DNA from: an uncultured Paracoccaceae bacterium
Lineage (GTDB): Bacteria; Pseudomonadota; Alphaproteobacteria; Rhodobacterales; Rhodobacteraceae
Direction: 5' to 3'
NCBI GenBank assembly: GCA_937138255.1
Contig: CAKZOU010000045.1
Location: 1 to 46,245 of the forward strand
Length of the DNA stretch: 46,245 bases
Part shown: one piece after another, positions 23,191 to 31,618 of the stretch
How the letters are laid out: each line of letters starts with the position of its first letter
Numbering within the stretch: position 1 is the stretch's first letter
The notes under the pieces: model-generated
The model's database searches: none
Told to the model about the DNA's origin: nothing
What the model saw: only the letters and a program-made list of their open reading frames with translations
Program-made: the position numbers and the translations under genes

Positions 23191-26100
23191 ATGCCCGCCA
23201 CGCACACTGCCCCCCTGCGCGACCAGATCGACTCGGGCCTCTATATATCCGAAGACGAGATTCTACCGAAGCTGATCGAAAAGGCAGCTTTGTCGGGCGA
23301 GGATCGTGCGCGGATTGCCGCCAAGGGCGCCGATCTCGTGCGGCAGATCCGGGCCTCGTCGGAACCGGGGCTGATGGAGGTTTTCCTTGCCGAATACGGC
23401 CTTTCGACCGACGAGGGCATCGCGCTCATGTGTCTGGCCGAGGCGCTTTTGCGGGTGCCGGATGCCGACACGATCGACGCGCTGATCGAAGACAAGATCG
23501 CGCCCTCGGACTGGGGCAAGCACCTTGGCCATTCCACATCGTCGCTGGTCAATGCTTCGACATGGGCGCTGATGCTGACGGGCCGCGTTCTTGATGAGCG
23601 CCGCGCAGGCCTTACCGGGGCGCTGAAGGGCGCGGTCAAGCGGCTGGGCGAGCCGGTGATCCGCACCGCCGTGGCCCGGGCGATGAAGGAGATGGGGCGC
23701 CAGTTCGTTCTGGGCGAAAACATCGCCGGCGCGATGGAACGGGCCGCCAAGATGCAGGCGCGCGGCTATACCTATTCCTACGACATGCTCGGCGAAGCGG
23801 CCCGGACCGAGGCCGACGCCCGCACCTATCACCTCGCCTATTCCCGCGCGATCACCGCCATCGCCGCCGATTGCACGCATGGCTCGGTGGCCGAAAACCC
23901 CGGCATCTCGGTCAAGCTCTCGGCGCTGCATCCGCGCTATGAGGTCGCCCAATGCGACCGCGTGATGAACGAGCTGGTGCCGCGCGTGAAGGGCCTTGCG
24001 CTTCTCGCCAAGGCCGCCGGCATGGGCTTCAACGTCGACGCCGAAGAGGCCGACCGTCTTTCACTGTCGCTCGATGTGATCGAGGCGGTTCTGTCTGATC
24101 CGGCGCTCAAGGGCTGGGATGGCTTCGGCATCGTCGTGCAGGCCTATGGCCAGCGGGCGGGCCTCGTGATCGAGCACCTCTATGATCTGGCCTCGCAGCT
24201 TGACCGCAAGATCATGGTCCGCCTCGTGAAGGGCGCCTATTGGGACGCCGAGATCAAGCGCGCGCAGGTCGAGGGGATGGAGGGCTTCCCTGTCTTCACC
24301 CGCAAACAGGCGACCGACATCAGCTATGTCGGCAATGCCCGCCGTCTTCTGGGCATGACCGACCGGATCTATCCGCAGTTCGCAACCCACAACGCCCACA
24401 CGGTCGCCGCCATCCTCGACATGGCGGGCGGCATGGGGCGCAGTGCGCAGGATTATGAGTTCCAGCGCCTGCACGGCATGGGCGAGACGCTGCACGATAT
24501 CGTCCACAAGGCCGAGGGCACGCGTTGCCGGATCTATGCGCCGGTGGGGGCGCATGAAGACCTCTTGGCCTATCTCGTGCGCCGGCTTCTGGAGAACGGG
24601 GCCAATTCGTCCTTCGTCAACCAGATCGTCGATGAAAGCGTGCCCGCCGAGACCGTTGCCGCCTGCCCCTTCGCGGCGCTGCGGGATCAGGCCATCGTCA
24701 CCAAGGGCCCGGAGCTTTTCGCGCCGTCGCGGCCCAATTCGGCCGGATGGGATATCACCCACAAGCCGACGCTGGCCAGGATCGACGCGGGCCGCGAGGC
24801 CAGCGATACCGCCCGCCACGCCGCGCCGCTGATCGCGGGCCGCAAGAAGGCCGGTGACAAGGCCGTCCCGGTGATCAATCCGGCCAATGGCCTTGCGGTC
24901 GGCACCGTCGCCAATGCCACGCCCGAGGATATCGCCGCCGCCCTCGACGCCGCCAAGCCTTGGGCCGCACCTGTGGCCGAGCGGGCGCGCATCCTCAATG
25001 CCGTGGCGGATGCCTATGAGGCGCAGTCGACCGAGATCTTCGGCATCCTCGCCCGCGAGGCCGGCAAGACGCTTGGCGATGCGGTGAACGAGGTCCGCGA
25101 GGCGGTCGATTTCCTGCGCTACTACGCGGCCGAGGCCGTGGCGGCGGGCGATGCCCTTACCCCCCGCGGCATCTGGACCTGCATCAGCCCGTGGAACTTC
25201 CCCCTCGCCATCTTCACCGGCCAGATCGCGGCAGCATTGGCCGCCGGCAACGCCGTTCTCGCCAAGCCCGCCGAGCAGACCCCGCTCATCGCCCATTTCG
25301 CCGTGAGCCTTATGCACAAGGCGGGGGTTCCAACTGCCGCAGTCCAGCTTCTCCCCGGCGGCGGCATGGTCGGCGCGGGCCTCTCGTCTGACCCGCGCAT
25401 CAAGGGCGTGGCCTTCACCGGCTCGACCGCGACCGCGCTCAAGATCCGCGCCTCGATGGCGGCCCATTGCGCCCCCGGCACGCCGCTCATTGCGGAAACC
25501 GGCGGCCTCAATGCGATGATCGTCGACTCGACCGCGCTCCCCGAGCACGCGGTGCGCGATATCGTCATGTCGTCCTTCCGCTCGGCCGGCCAACGCTGCT
25601 CGGCGCTGCGCTGCCTTTATGTGCAGGAGGATATCGCGCCCAAGCTCTTGAAAATGCTCAAGGGCGCGATGGACGAGCTGACGCTGGGCGACCCGTGGCA
25701 TCTCGCGACCGATGTCGGCCCGGTGATCGACGCCCCCGCGCACAAAACCATCGCCGACCATGTGGCACAGGCGCGGGCGGAGGGGCGCGTGCTGCACGAG
25801 ATGAGCGTGCCGCAGGCGGGAACCTTCATTGCGCCCACGGTCATCAAGGTGAATGGCATCGGCGATCTCGGGAAAGAGATCTTCGGGCCGGTCCTGCACG
25901 TGGCGACCTTCAAGGCCAATGAACTCGACAAGGTGATCGCCGATATCAACGCCACCGGCTATGGCCTGACCTTCGGCCTGCACACCCGGATCGACGACCG
26001 GGTGCAGACGGTGGTCGATGCGATCCACGCGGGCAACGTCTATGTCAACCGCAACCAGATCGGCGCGGTTGTCGGCAGCCAGCCCTTCGGGGGCGAGGGG

Positions 26101-26646
26101 CTTTCGGGCACCGGCCCGAAGGCGGGCGGACCGTTCTATCTGCCGCGCTTCGGGGCGACAGAGGCCGTTGCCCTTGGCTCATTCTGGAACCAGAAGGCGG
26201 ATGTTGCCGCCCTTAACCAAGCGCTGGCCGAGGCTCCCGCAGGCGCTGCCCAACCAACCCGCGATATGCCGGGGCCCACGGGCGAATCGAACCGCCTCAC
26301 CGCCTCGCCGCGCGGGCCGATCCTCTGCCTCGGGCCGGGATCGGACGCCGTGGCGCGGCAGGTGGCGGCGGTCGAGGCTTTGGGTGGCGTTGCGGTCGCC
26401 TGCGAGGGATCGCTGGAGACCGAGGCGTTGGCCACCCTCGCACCGCTCGGTGCGGTTCTGTGGTGGGGCGAAGAGGACGCAGGCCGCGCCTACGAGGCCG
26501 CCCTTTCGCGCCGCTCCGGCCCGATCGTCGCGCTGGTGACAACGATGCCCGATGCCGCCCATGTTCTGCACGAGCGGCACGTCTGCATCGACACCACCGC
26601 CGCGGGCGGCAACGCGGCTCTGCTTGCGGAAGTGGGCCGCGCCTGA
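23191..26646 (+). CDS. putA: Bifunctional proline dehydrogenase / delta-1-pyrroline-5-carboxylate dehydrogenase
   Basis: A 1151-residue PutA that oxidises proline to glutamate in two steps, using FAD then NAD. The N-terminal half is the PRODH barrel (LAYSRAITAIAADC, AYGQRAGLVIEHLYDLA, MVRLVKGAYWDAEIKR). Residues about 540-1000 are the aldehyde dehydrogenase, with Glu in AETGGLNAMI and catalytic Cys in SAGQRCSALRC. A C-terminal domain of about 120 residues (RGPILCLGPGSDAVARQVAAVE) belongs to longer type-B PutAs. There is no N-terminal ribbon-helix-helix domain, so it cannot autoregulate like E. coli PutA; the divergent putR does this. GGGAGAG precedes ATG 23191. It associates peripherally with the membrane to pass electrons to quinone. 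Confidence 0.96.
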   Translation: MPATHTAPLRDQIDSGLYISEDEILPKLIEKAALSGEDRARIAAKGADLVRQIRASSEPGLMEVFLAEYGLSTDEGIALMCLAEALLRVPDADTIDALIEDKIAPSDWGKHLGHSTSSLVNASTWALMLTGRVLDERRAGLTGALKGAVKRLGEPVIRTAVARAMKEMGRQFVLGENIAGAMERAAKMQARGYTYSYDMLGEAARTEADARTYHLAYSRAITAIAADCTHGSVAENPGISVKLSALHPRYEVAQCDRVMNELVPRVKGLALLAKAAGMGFNVDAEEADRLSLSLDVIEAVLSDPALKGWDGFGIVVQAYGQRAGLVIEHLYDLASQLDRKIMVRLVKGAYWDAEIKRAQVEGMEGFPVFTRKQATDISYVGNARRLLGMTDRIYPQFATHNAHTVAAILDMAGGMGRSAQDYEFQRLHGMGETLHDIVHKAEGTRCRIYAPVGAHEDLLAYLVRRLLENGANSSFVNQIVDESVPAETVAACPFAALRDQAIVTKGPELFAPSRPNSAGWDITHKPTLARIDAGREASDTARHAAPLIAGRKKAGDKAVPVINPANGLAVGTVANATPEDIAAALDAAKPWAAPVAERARILNAVADAYEAQSTEIFGILAREAGKTLGDAVNEVREAVDFLRYYAAEAVAAGDALTPRGIWTCISPWNFPLAIFTGQIAAALAAGNAVLAKPAEQTPLIAHFAVSLMHKAGVPTAAVQLLPGGGMVGAGLSSDPRIKGVAFTGSTATALKIRASMAAHCAPGTPLIAETGGLNAMIVDSTALPEHAVRDIVMSSFRSAGQRCSALRCLYVQEDIAPKLLKMLKGAMDELTLGDPWHLATDVGPVIDAPAHKTIADHVAQARAEGRVLHEMSVPQAGTFIAPTVIKVNGIGDLGKEIFGPVLHVATFKANELDKVIADINATGYGLTFGLHTRIDDRVQTVVDAIHAGNVYVNRNQIGAVVGSQPFGGEGLSGTGPKAGGPFYLPRFGATEAVALGSFWNQKADVAALNQALAEAPAGAAQPTRDMPGPTGESNRLTASPRGPILCLGPGSDAVARQVAAVEALGGVAVACEGSLETEALATLAPLGAVLWWGEEDAGRAYEAALSRRSGPIVALVTTMPDAAHVLHERHVCIDTTAAGGNAALLAEVGRA

Positions 26647-26668
26647 GGGCACTCTTGCGTGAACGTTC

Positions 26669-26698
26669 CTCCGCCCCGCTGGACGAAGCGGGGCGGAG
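26669..26698 (+). terminator. Strong hairpin after putA
   Basis: CTCCGCCCCGCT and AGCGGGGCGGAG form a perfect 12-bp stem with loop GGACGA, 22 bases after the putA stop. No T run follows, so termination may rely on Rho or the hairpin may protect the 3' end. It also lies 16 bases before the rhomboid start. Confidence 0.55.
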
Positions 26699-26714
26699 AT
26701 GCCACATCTAGCCC

Positions 26715-27461
26715 ATGTTCCCGATCCGCGATCATAACGCCTCTGTCCGGGCGCCTTTCGTCACCTACGCCCTGATCGCGATAAATGTCGTGGTCTTTAT
26801 CGGCATGATCGGCACCTATCCCACCGACCGGGCGCTGATGGGCTTCTACTCGGACTACGCCATGATCCCCGCAAGGATCAGCGCGGGCGATGGCTATCAT
26901 ACCTTCCTCACCTCGATGTTCCTGCACGGCGGCTGGATGCACCTTCTGGGCAATATGCTGTTTCTGTGGATCTTTGGCGACAACCTAGAGGACGTTCTTG
27001 GCCATGTCCGGTTCTTGCTGTTCTACCTGATCACCGGCGTCGGCGCGGACCTCACGCAATACGCTGCGGCGCCAAATTCAATGGTGCCGCTCGTCGGGGC
27101 GTCGGGCGCAATCGCAGGCGTGATGGGTGGATACCTTCTGCTGTTCCCTAGGGCTCAGGTCGACCTAATCCTTTTCCTGATCTTCATCATCCGCATCATC
27201 ACCCTGCCCGCTTGGGCGATGCTGGGTTATTGGTTCGTGGTTCAGCTTCTGAGCGGGGTCGGTACCAGCGCCGATGGCGGAGGGGTCGCGTATCTCGCCC
27301 ATGCAGGCGGCTTTGCACTGGGATTTGTCCTGATGATCCCGACCTGGCTTGCGCGGGGCGGGCGACGTCGTTGGCAACAGAACTCGGGCAGACCGAGCTA
27401 TCCCAATCGCCCCTACAGGATCGGCCGAAGCGATATACCGGTCGTCCGGCGCAGGCGCTGA
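26715..27461 (+). CDS. Rhomboid-family intramembrane serine protease
   Basis: A 248-residue membrane protein with six hydrophobic helices. The catalytic Ser130 is in GASGAIAG and His196 in AHAGGFALGF; HGGWMHLLGNMLFLWIFGDN supplies the conserved L1/helix-2 motif. It would cut membrane proteins within the bilayer. The cytoplasmic C-terminus is short and very basic (GGRRRWQQ, ending VVRRRR). There is no obvious ribosome site before the ATG. The gene ends directly against the convergent pilin-like gene without a gap. Natural substrates are unknown. Confidence 0.92.
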   Translation: MFPIRDHNASVRAPFVTYALIAINVVVFIGMIGTYPTDRALMGFYSDYAMIPARISAGDGYHTFLTSMFLHGGWMHLLGNMLFLWIFGDNLEDVLGHVRFLLFYLITGVGADLTQYAAAPNSMVPLVGASGAIAGVMGGYLLLFPRAQVDLILFLIFIIRIITLPAWAMLGYWFVVQLLSGVGTSADGGGVAYLAHAGGFALGFVLMIPTWLARGGRRRWQQNSGRPSYPNRPYRIGRSDIPVVRRRR

Positions 27462-27698
27462 TTATTCGTTGCTGAGGCTCGTTTGCGGCGGGGCTGGTTC
27501 CCAACCGAATTCGAGATTGCCGATAGAATCGGCGATCTTGTCGGATAACGCCATAACCCCTTCGTTGACCGAACTGGTGACTGCCATCGTCAGAGACACG
27601 GCGGCGGCAACGCCTACAACCCAATCAATAGTCGCCGCACCGGATTCCTCGGCGTGGAACTTCTTGAGATAGGCGGCTATTTTGGTCAGCTGTGTCAT
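27462..27698 (-). CDS. Orphan Flp/Tad-type pilin-like small protein
   Basis: A 78-residue protein with a short charged leader, then ESGAATIDWVVGVAAAVSL, a single hydrophobic helix and a polar tail. This resembles Flp/Fap prepilins, where a TadV/CpaA-type peptidase cuts after Gly and position 5 is acidic; here Asp and Trp (IDW) replace the usual Glu-Tyr. No tad/cpa genes are visible nearby, so it is an orphan pilin-like gene that would need machinery encoded elsewhere. It is wedged between the convergent rhomboid gene and suhB. Confidence 0.7.
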   Translation of the reverse strand: MTQLTKIAAYLKKFHAEESGAATIDWVVGVAAAVSLTMAVTSSVNEGVMALSDKIADSIGNLEFGWEPAPPQTSLSNE

Positions 27699-27737
27699 GC
27701 CCCGGCCCTAGCGGGCCAATTTGGCAAGAATAGGGCG

Positions 27738-28526
27738 TCAGGCGCCGCGGATTGCCTTGGCGAAGGCCGGGAAAATGGCCTCGTTGCCGCAGATCACTTC
27801 GCCATCGGTCAGGATATCGCCACCCTCACGCAGCGGTTCGACGAAACCGCCCGCTTCGCGAACGATCACGAGGCCGGCGGCCATGTCCCACGAGTTGAGA
27901 CGACGCTCCCAGAAGCCGTCGTAGCGGCCGGCGGCCACATAGGCGAGATCAAGCGCGGCCGAGCCGAAGCGGCGGACGCCAGCGCAGGCGGGCAGAACGC
28001 GGGCAAGATCCTTGAGGGTCTCGGGAAGATCGGCGCGGCCACCGAATGGCAGGCCGGTCGCGAAGATACACTCGATCATCTTGTGGCGGGCCGAGACGCG
28101 CAGGCGGCTTTCGTTAAGCCAGGCGCCCATGCCCTTTTCGGCATAGAACATCTCGTCCTTGACCGGATCATAGATCACGCCGGCGACGATCTGGCCCTTG
28201 TGCTCGAGCCCGATCGAGACGGCCCAGTGCGGCAGGCCGTGCAGAAAGTTGGTGGTGCCGTCGAGCGGATCGACGATCCAACGGCGGGTCGGGTCTTCGC
28301 CCTCGATCATGGTGCCCTCCTCGCCGAGGAAGCCATAGCTCGGGCGGGCGGCCATCAATTCGGTGCGGATCGTCTCTTCGGCGCGCTTGTCGGCGCGGCT
28401 GACGAAATCGCCGGGGCCCTTGGCGCTGACCTGCAGTTGCTCGACCTCGGTGAAGTCTTTCAAAAGAGCACGGCCCACCTTGCGGGCGGTCTTCATCATC
28501 ACGTTGAGGTTTGCGCTGCCAGCCAT
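27738..28526 (-). CDS. suhB: Inositol monophosphatase family protein
   Basis: A 262-residue Mg-dependent, Li-sensitive-type phosphatase. Metal and catalytic motifs are FLGEEGT, WIVDPLDGTTNFLHG and LNSWDMAAGLVIVREAGG, in canonical order. Length and closeness to E. coli SuhB suggest inositol-1-phosphatase; bacterial SuhB also influences transcription and ribosome assembly. ATG 28526 is preferred to an in-frame codon 14 residues upstream because GGAGG lies before it and a promoter fits there. Confidence 0.92.
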   Translation of the reverse strand: MAGSANLNVMMKTARKVGRALLKDFTEVEQLQVSAKGPGDFVSRADKRAEETIRTELMAARPSYGFLGEEGTMIEGEDPTRRWIVDPLDGTTNFLHGLPHWAVSIGLEHKGQIVAGVIYDPVKDEMFYAEKGMGAWLNESRLRVSARHKMIECIFATGLPFGGRADLPETLKDLARVLPACAGVRRFGSAALDLAYVAAGRYDGFWERRLNSWDMAAGLVIVREAGGFVEPLREGGDILTDGEVICGNEAIFPAFAKAIRGA

Positions 28527-28555
28527 CGGGGCCTCCGTCTGCGGATCAAGCCGCG

Positions 28556-28584
28556 CGTATAGGGTCAATGGGGCGGCGGGGCAA
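28556..28584 (-). promoter_or_regulatory. Probable suhB promoter
   Basis: On the minus strand TTGCCC (28579-28584), a 17-bp spacer and TATACG (28556-28561) give a short leader of about 22 bases before ATG 28526. This also argues against the longer alternative start of suhB. Confidence 0.45.
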
Positions 28585-28676
28585 GGGGGCCAGCATTGAG
28601 CACCGACTTTCTTTGCAGCAGTTAACTGGGCGTTTTCCCTAAATGGCTATCGAGTGCTTGGGGAAGCGAGAATTTC

Positions 28677-30629
28677 ATGGTCAACGACAGCCTCGATAGC
28701 ATCCGTCATCAGACCCGTTTTGTCCTTCACATCGTGGAGCGGGACATCTTCAAAAGAATGGGCACGACGGCCATGATGGTCGCTATTTTCTGTTGGCTTG
28801 ATCAAGTCCCGTTCGCAATTTCGCTTCTCATCCTTCTACCCCCGTTCGAGGTCGCCGCCGCGATAGCGGTACGCAAACTTCCAAAAGAAGACGCGGAAAT
28901 CTCGAAGCGGTTCATCTCTTTCGTCTGGTTTCTCCAGATCGGCTCGACAATTGTCTACCTCAGCCCTGCCTTTCATCTGACCTTGCAAGGGACCGCGCCG
29001 ATGTTTCTCGCGGCGTTTCTTTGGTTGTCGGGAATCTTCGTCCACATCACGAATACCTTCTTTTCAATGCCATTCTACAATTGGACTCTGATGCTGCCGT
29101 CTTTTTCAGCAGCCTTCGGTGTTCTTTGGATGGCGGCCCAGATGGAACAAAACCCCGAGACGCGAAGCCAATGGTTCGTCGCAATGACCATGCTTGTGGT
29201 CTATGTCTTCAACACGTTCGAGACGCTTCATAAGCAAACCGACACCCATCGCGCCCTCGATCGGGCCAGGAAGGAAGCCAACAACCGGCTCAAGGAGCTT
29301 GAGAGCTTGACCCGCCACGATTCACTGACAGGCCTTCTGAACCGTCGCGGGTTCGATTTGAGCCTCGCCGATCTGTTGAACCGTACGGGCCCTAATCCGT
29401 CTGTGGCCGTCTTTCTTCTGGATCTCGATGGTTTCAAGCCGATCAATGACACCTACAGCCATGACGCGGGCGACATGGTCTTGAAGACGATTGGAGACCG
29501 TCTGACCGAGATGGTGAGTGGTCATGGCTGTGCCGCCCGGTTCGGCGGCGATGAATTTGCGCTGGTCTTGAAGGACAGGGTCGATCAGGCGGCGGCTCTC
29601 GAATTCGGGCGCAAACTGGTCTTATCGATCCAGCAGCCGATCCACCACAGCGGACGGGCGTTGCAGGTTTCGGCAAGCGTTGGCGTGGCGCTGGCCGCCA
29701 CAGGCAAAGAGACGGTCGGAAACCTGTGCACGGCGGCGGATCAGGCGATGTATCGCGCCAAAGGGAGCCATGGCGCCAAGGTCGTTCTCTATGAGGCGGA
29801 ATCCTTCACGCGACGCACCTCTCTCGAAGATCGCAGGACTATTCTTAGGGCTATGGAACGCGGCGAGATTCGCCCTTTCTACCAACCGAAGGTCGACCTA
29901 AAGACGGGGGCAATCTATGGCCACGAGGCCTTGGCCCGATGGGTCCGCCCCGACACCGGCGTTATTCCCCCAAGCGCCTTCTTGCCGCAGATCAACGAGC
30001 TTGGGCTACAGGGGGATTTCCTCCTTTATATGGCAGGCCGGGTGCTTGCGGACATAGATACCCTCATCGAAGAACAGCTGTTTCCCGGCGATATCTCGAT
30101 CAACATTCCCGAGATTGCCCTTGCGACACGGAGTGGCAGGAGAGACTTTCGGAAATTGTTGGATCAGCATCCGGCAGCCCGGCTTCAGCTGACCCTCGAA
30201 ATCACAGAGGACGTGTTCATTCAGCGCGCGACAGACACCATCATGGAAAGCATTGCCCGGTTTCGCCGAATGGGATTGCGGGTCGCTCTCGACGATTTCG
30301 GGACCGGATTTGCCTCGTTTCAGCATTTGCGCCAGCTGGAATTCGACGAATTGAAGATTGATCCCAGCTTCTTGCATGGTCTCGGCACGGACAAGCGCGC
30401 CGAGGTTATTGTCTCGGGCTTTCTGTCGATGGCTGCAGGACTAGGGGTATCGGTGGTCGCCGAAGGCATCGAAACCACAGGCCAGCTTGCCATATTGCAG
30501 CGTTTGGGCTGCGCCTATGGTCAAGGTTTCTACTTTGGTCGTGCGGGACCCTTTGAAGAGTTCCGGGAGCGAGTTTGCAGTGAAACGGCTCGCAGAGCGG
30601 TTCACAAAGAACAGTTGCGTCAGGCCTGA
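28677..30629 (+). CDS. Membrane GGDEF-EAL protein (c-di-GMP synthesis/degradation)
   Basis: A 650-residue protein. An N-terminal membrane region (about 25-190) of five or six helices (MMVAIFCWLDQVPFAISLLIL to MLVVYVFN) is followed by a short coiled linker, a GGDEF domain (about 215-375, GGDEF intact near 288) and an EAL domain (about 385-630). In the EAL domain the metal and catalytic motifs are GHEALARW, LEITEDVF, LDDFGTGFASF, LKIDPSFL and VVAEGIET. There is no RxxD inhibitory site before GGDEF. Both activities could be real. The membrane part may sense a signal; I do not recognise it as MHYT, MASE1 or CHASE. The end overlaps the convergent metR stop by ten bases. Confidence 0.92.
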   Translation: MVNDSLDSIRHQTRFVLHIVERDIFKRMGTTAMMVAIFCWLDQVPFAISLLILLPPFEVAAAIAVRKLPKEDAEISKRFISFVWFLQIGSTIVYLSPAFHLTLQGTAPMFLAAFLWLSGIFVHITNTFFSMPFYNWTLMLPSFSAAFGVLWMAAQMEQNPETRSQWFVAMTMLVVYVFNTFETLHKQTDTHRALDRARKEANNRLKELESLTRHDSLTGLLNRRGFDLSLADLLNRTGPNPSVAVFLLDLDGFKPINDTYSHDAGDMVLKTIGDRLTEMVSGHGCAARFGGDEFALVLKDRVDQAAALEFGRKLVLSIQQPIHHSGRALQVSASVGVALAATGKETVGNLCTAADQAMYRAKGSHGAKVVLYEAESFTRRTSLEDRRTILRAMERGEIRPFYQPKVDLKTGAIYGHEALARWVRPDTGVIPPSAFLPQINELGLQGDFLLYMAGRVLADIDTLIEEQLFPGDISINIPEIALATRSGRRDFRKLLDQHPAARLQLTLEITEDVFIQRATDTIMESIARFRRMGLRVALDDFGTGFASFQHLRQLEFDELKIDPSFLHGLGTDKRAEVIVSGFLSMAAGLGVSVVAEGIETTGQLAILQRLGCAYGQGFYFGRAGPFEEFRERVCSETARRAVHKEQLRQA

Positions 30630-31531
30630 CCCCGTTGCAGCTTGACCGCTTCCTGGCGGGCGAGGCGCTTGAAATAGGCAATGTGGGGCCGAGCTGTATC
30701 CTCGCTGCGGGTCGCCGCATACATCCGGCGCGTGAGGCCCTGCTCGGTGATCGGGCAGGCGACATAGTCGGACGATTTCCGCACCGCCCGCACCACCCAG
30801 TCGGGCAGGACCGACACCCCGCGCCCCGCCGCCACCAGCATCAGGATCACCGCCGTCAGCTCGACCCGCCGGATCGCCGCCGGCTCGACTTGGGCCGGAC
30901 CAAGGAGCAGCTTGAAAATATCGAGCCGCGAGCGATCCACCGGATAGGCGATCAGCGTCTGGCCGCGGAAATCCTCGGCCTCGACGAAATCGCGGGTCGC
31001 CAAAGGGTGGTTCGCGGCGGCGACGAAAACCGGCGAATAATCGAAAAGTGCGGCAAACTCTATGCCGTCGATCTTTTCGGGGTCAGACGAGATCACCACG
31101 TCCACCTCTTCCCGCGCGAGCGCGCCGATAGCATCGAAAGCCAGACCGGGGCGGATATCGACATCCACATCGGGCCAGGCCTTGCGAAACTGCTCCAGAA
31201 CCGGAAAGAGCCATTCGAAACAGGCGTGGCATTCGATGGCGATGTGCAGCCGCGCGATGCGCCCTTCGGCGATCTGGGTGAATTCCACTTCGAGTGAGGC
31301 CACTTGCGGCAGGATCGCCTCGGCCGCCGCGAGGAACCGCTGCCCCGCCGCTGAAAGCTTGAGGGGCCGCGAGCGACGCACGAAAAGCGGCACGCCCAAT
31401 TGCTCTTCGATCCCCTTGATCTGGTGGCTCAGTGCCGATTGGGTGGTGTTCAAGAGGTCCGCCGCGCGCGCGACGCCGCCGGTGTCGTGGATCGCCTTGA
31501 TGGTCCGCAGGTGGCGGAACTCGATATTCAT
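30620..31531 (-). CDS. metR: LysR-type regulator, MetR
   Basis: A 303-residue LysR-family regulator: N-terminal winged helix (MNIEFRHLRTIKAIHDTGGVARAADLLNTTQSALSHQIK region) and a substrate-binding-like C-terminal domain. IECHACFEWLFPVL is a characteristic MetR segment. MetR activates methionine synthesis genes with homocysteine as coactivator. It is divergent from metF, and a TGAA-N5-CTCA sequence in the 87-bp gap is one base off the MetR consensus. The gene ends ten bases inside the convergent GGDEF-EAL gene. Confidence 0.9.
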   Translation of the reverse strand: MNIEFRHLRTIKAIHDTGGVARAADLLNTTQSALSHQIKGIEEQLGVPLFVRRSRPLKLSAAGQRFLAAAEAILPQVASLEVEFTQIAEGRIARLHIAIECHACFEWLFPVLEQFRKAWPDVDVDIRPGLAFDAIGALAREEVDVVISSDPEKIDGIEFAALFDYSPVFVAAANHPLATRDFVEAEDFRGQTLIAYPVDRSRLDIFKLLLGPAQVEPAAIRRVELTAVILMLVAAGRGVSVLPDWVVRAVRKSSDYVACPITEQGLTRRMYAATRSEDTARPHIAYFKRLARQEAVKLQRGQA

Positions 31532-31551
31532 GAGCCATTCTCATATTGATC

Positions 31552-31580
31552 TTGAGGATTATGAATTTGTCTCACATAAC
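31552..31580 (+). promoter_or_regulatory. metF promoter with MetR-like box
   Basis: TTGAGG (31552-31557), a 17-bp spacer and CATAAC (31575-31580) suggest the metF promoter. TGAATTTGTCTCA (31562-31574), one mismatch from TGAA-N5-TTCA, lies within the spacer. A good ribosome site (AAAAAGG) precedes the ATG. Confidence 0.45.
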
Positions 31581-31618
31581 GGTTTGGGCGACAAGGGAGC
31601 ACTGCAAAAAGGTGAATC

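Noticed and set aside
24061-26028. Very long open frame antisense to putA
   Set aside because: Its composition mirrors the strong third-position GC bias of putA, it has no ribosome site, and it reads as low-information Arg/Gly/Asp/His-rich text. The putA frame carries all family motifs.
31532-31618. SAM- or SAH-type riboswitch in the metF leader
   Set aside because: The predicted leader is only about 30 bases, and no paired architecture of the known classes is present.
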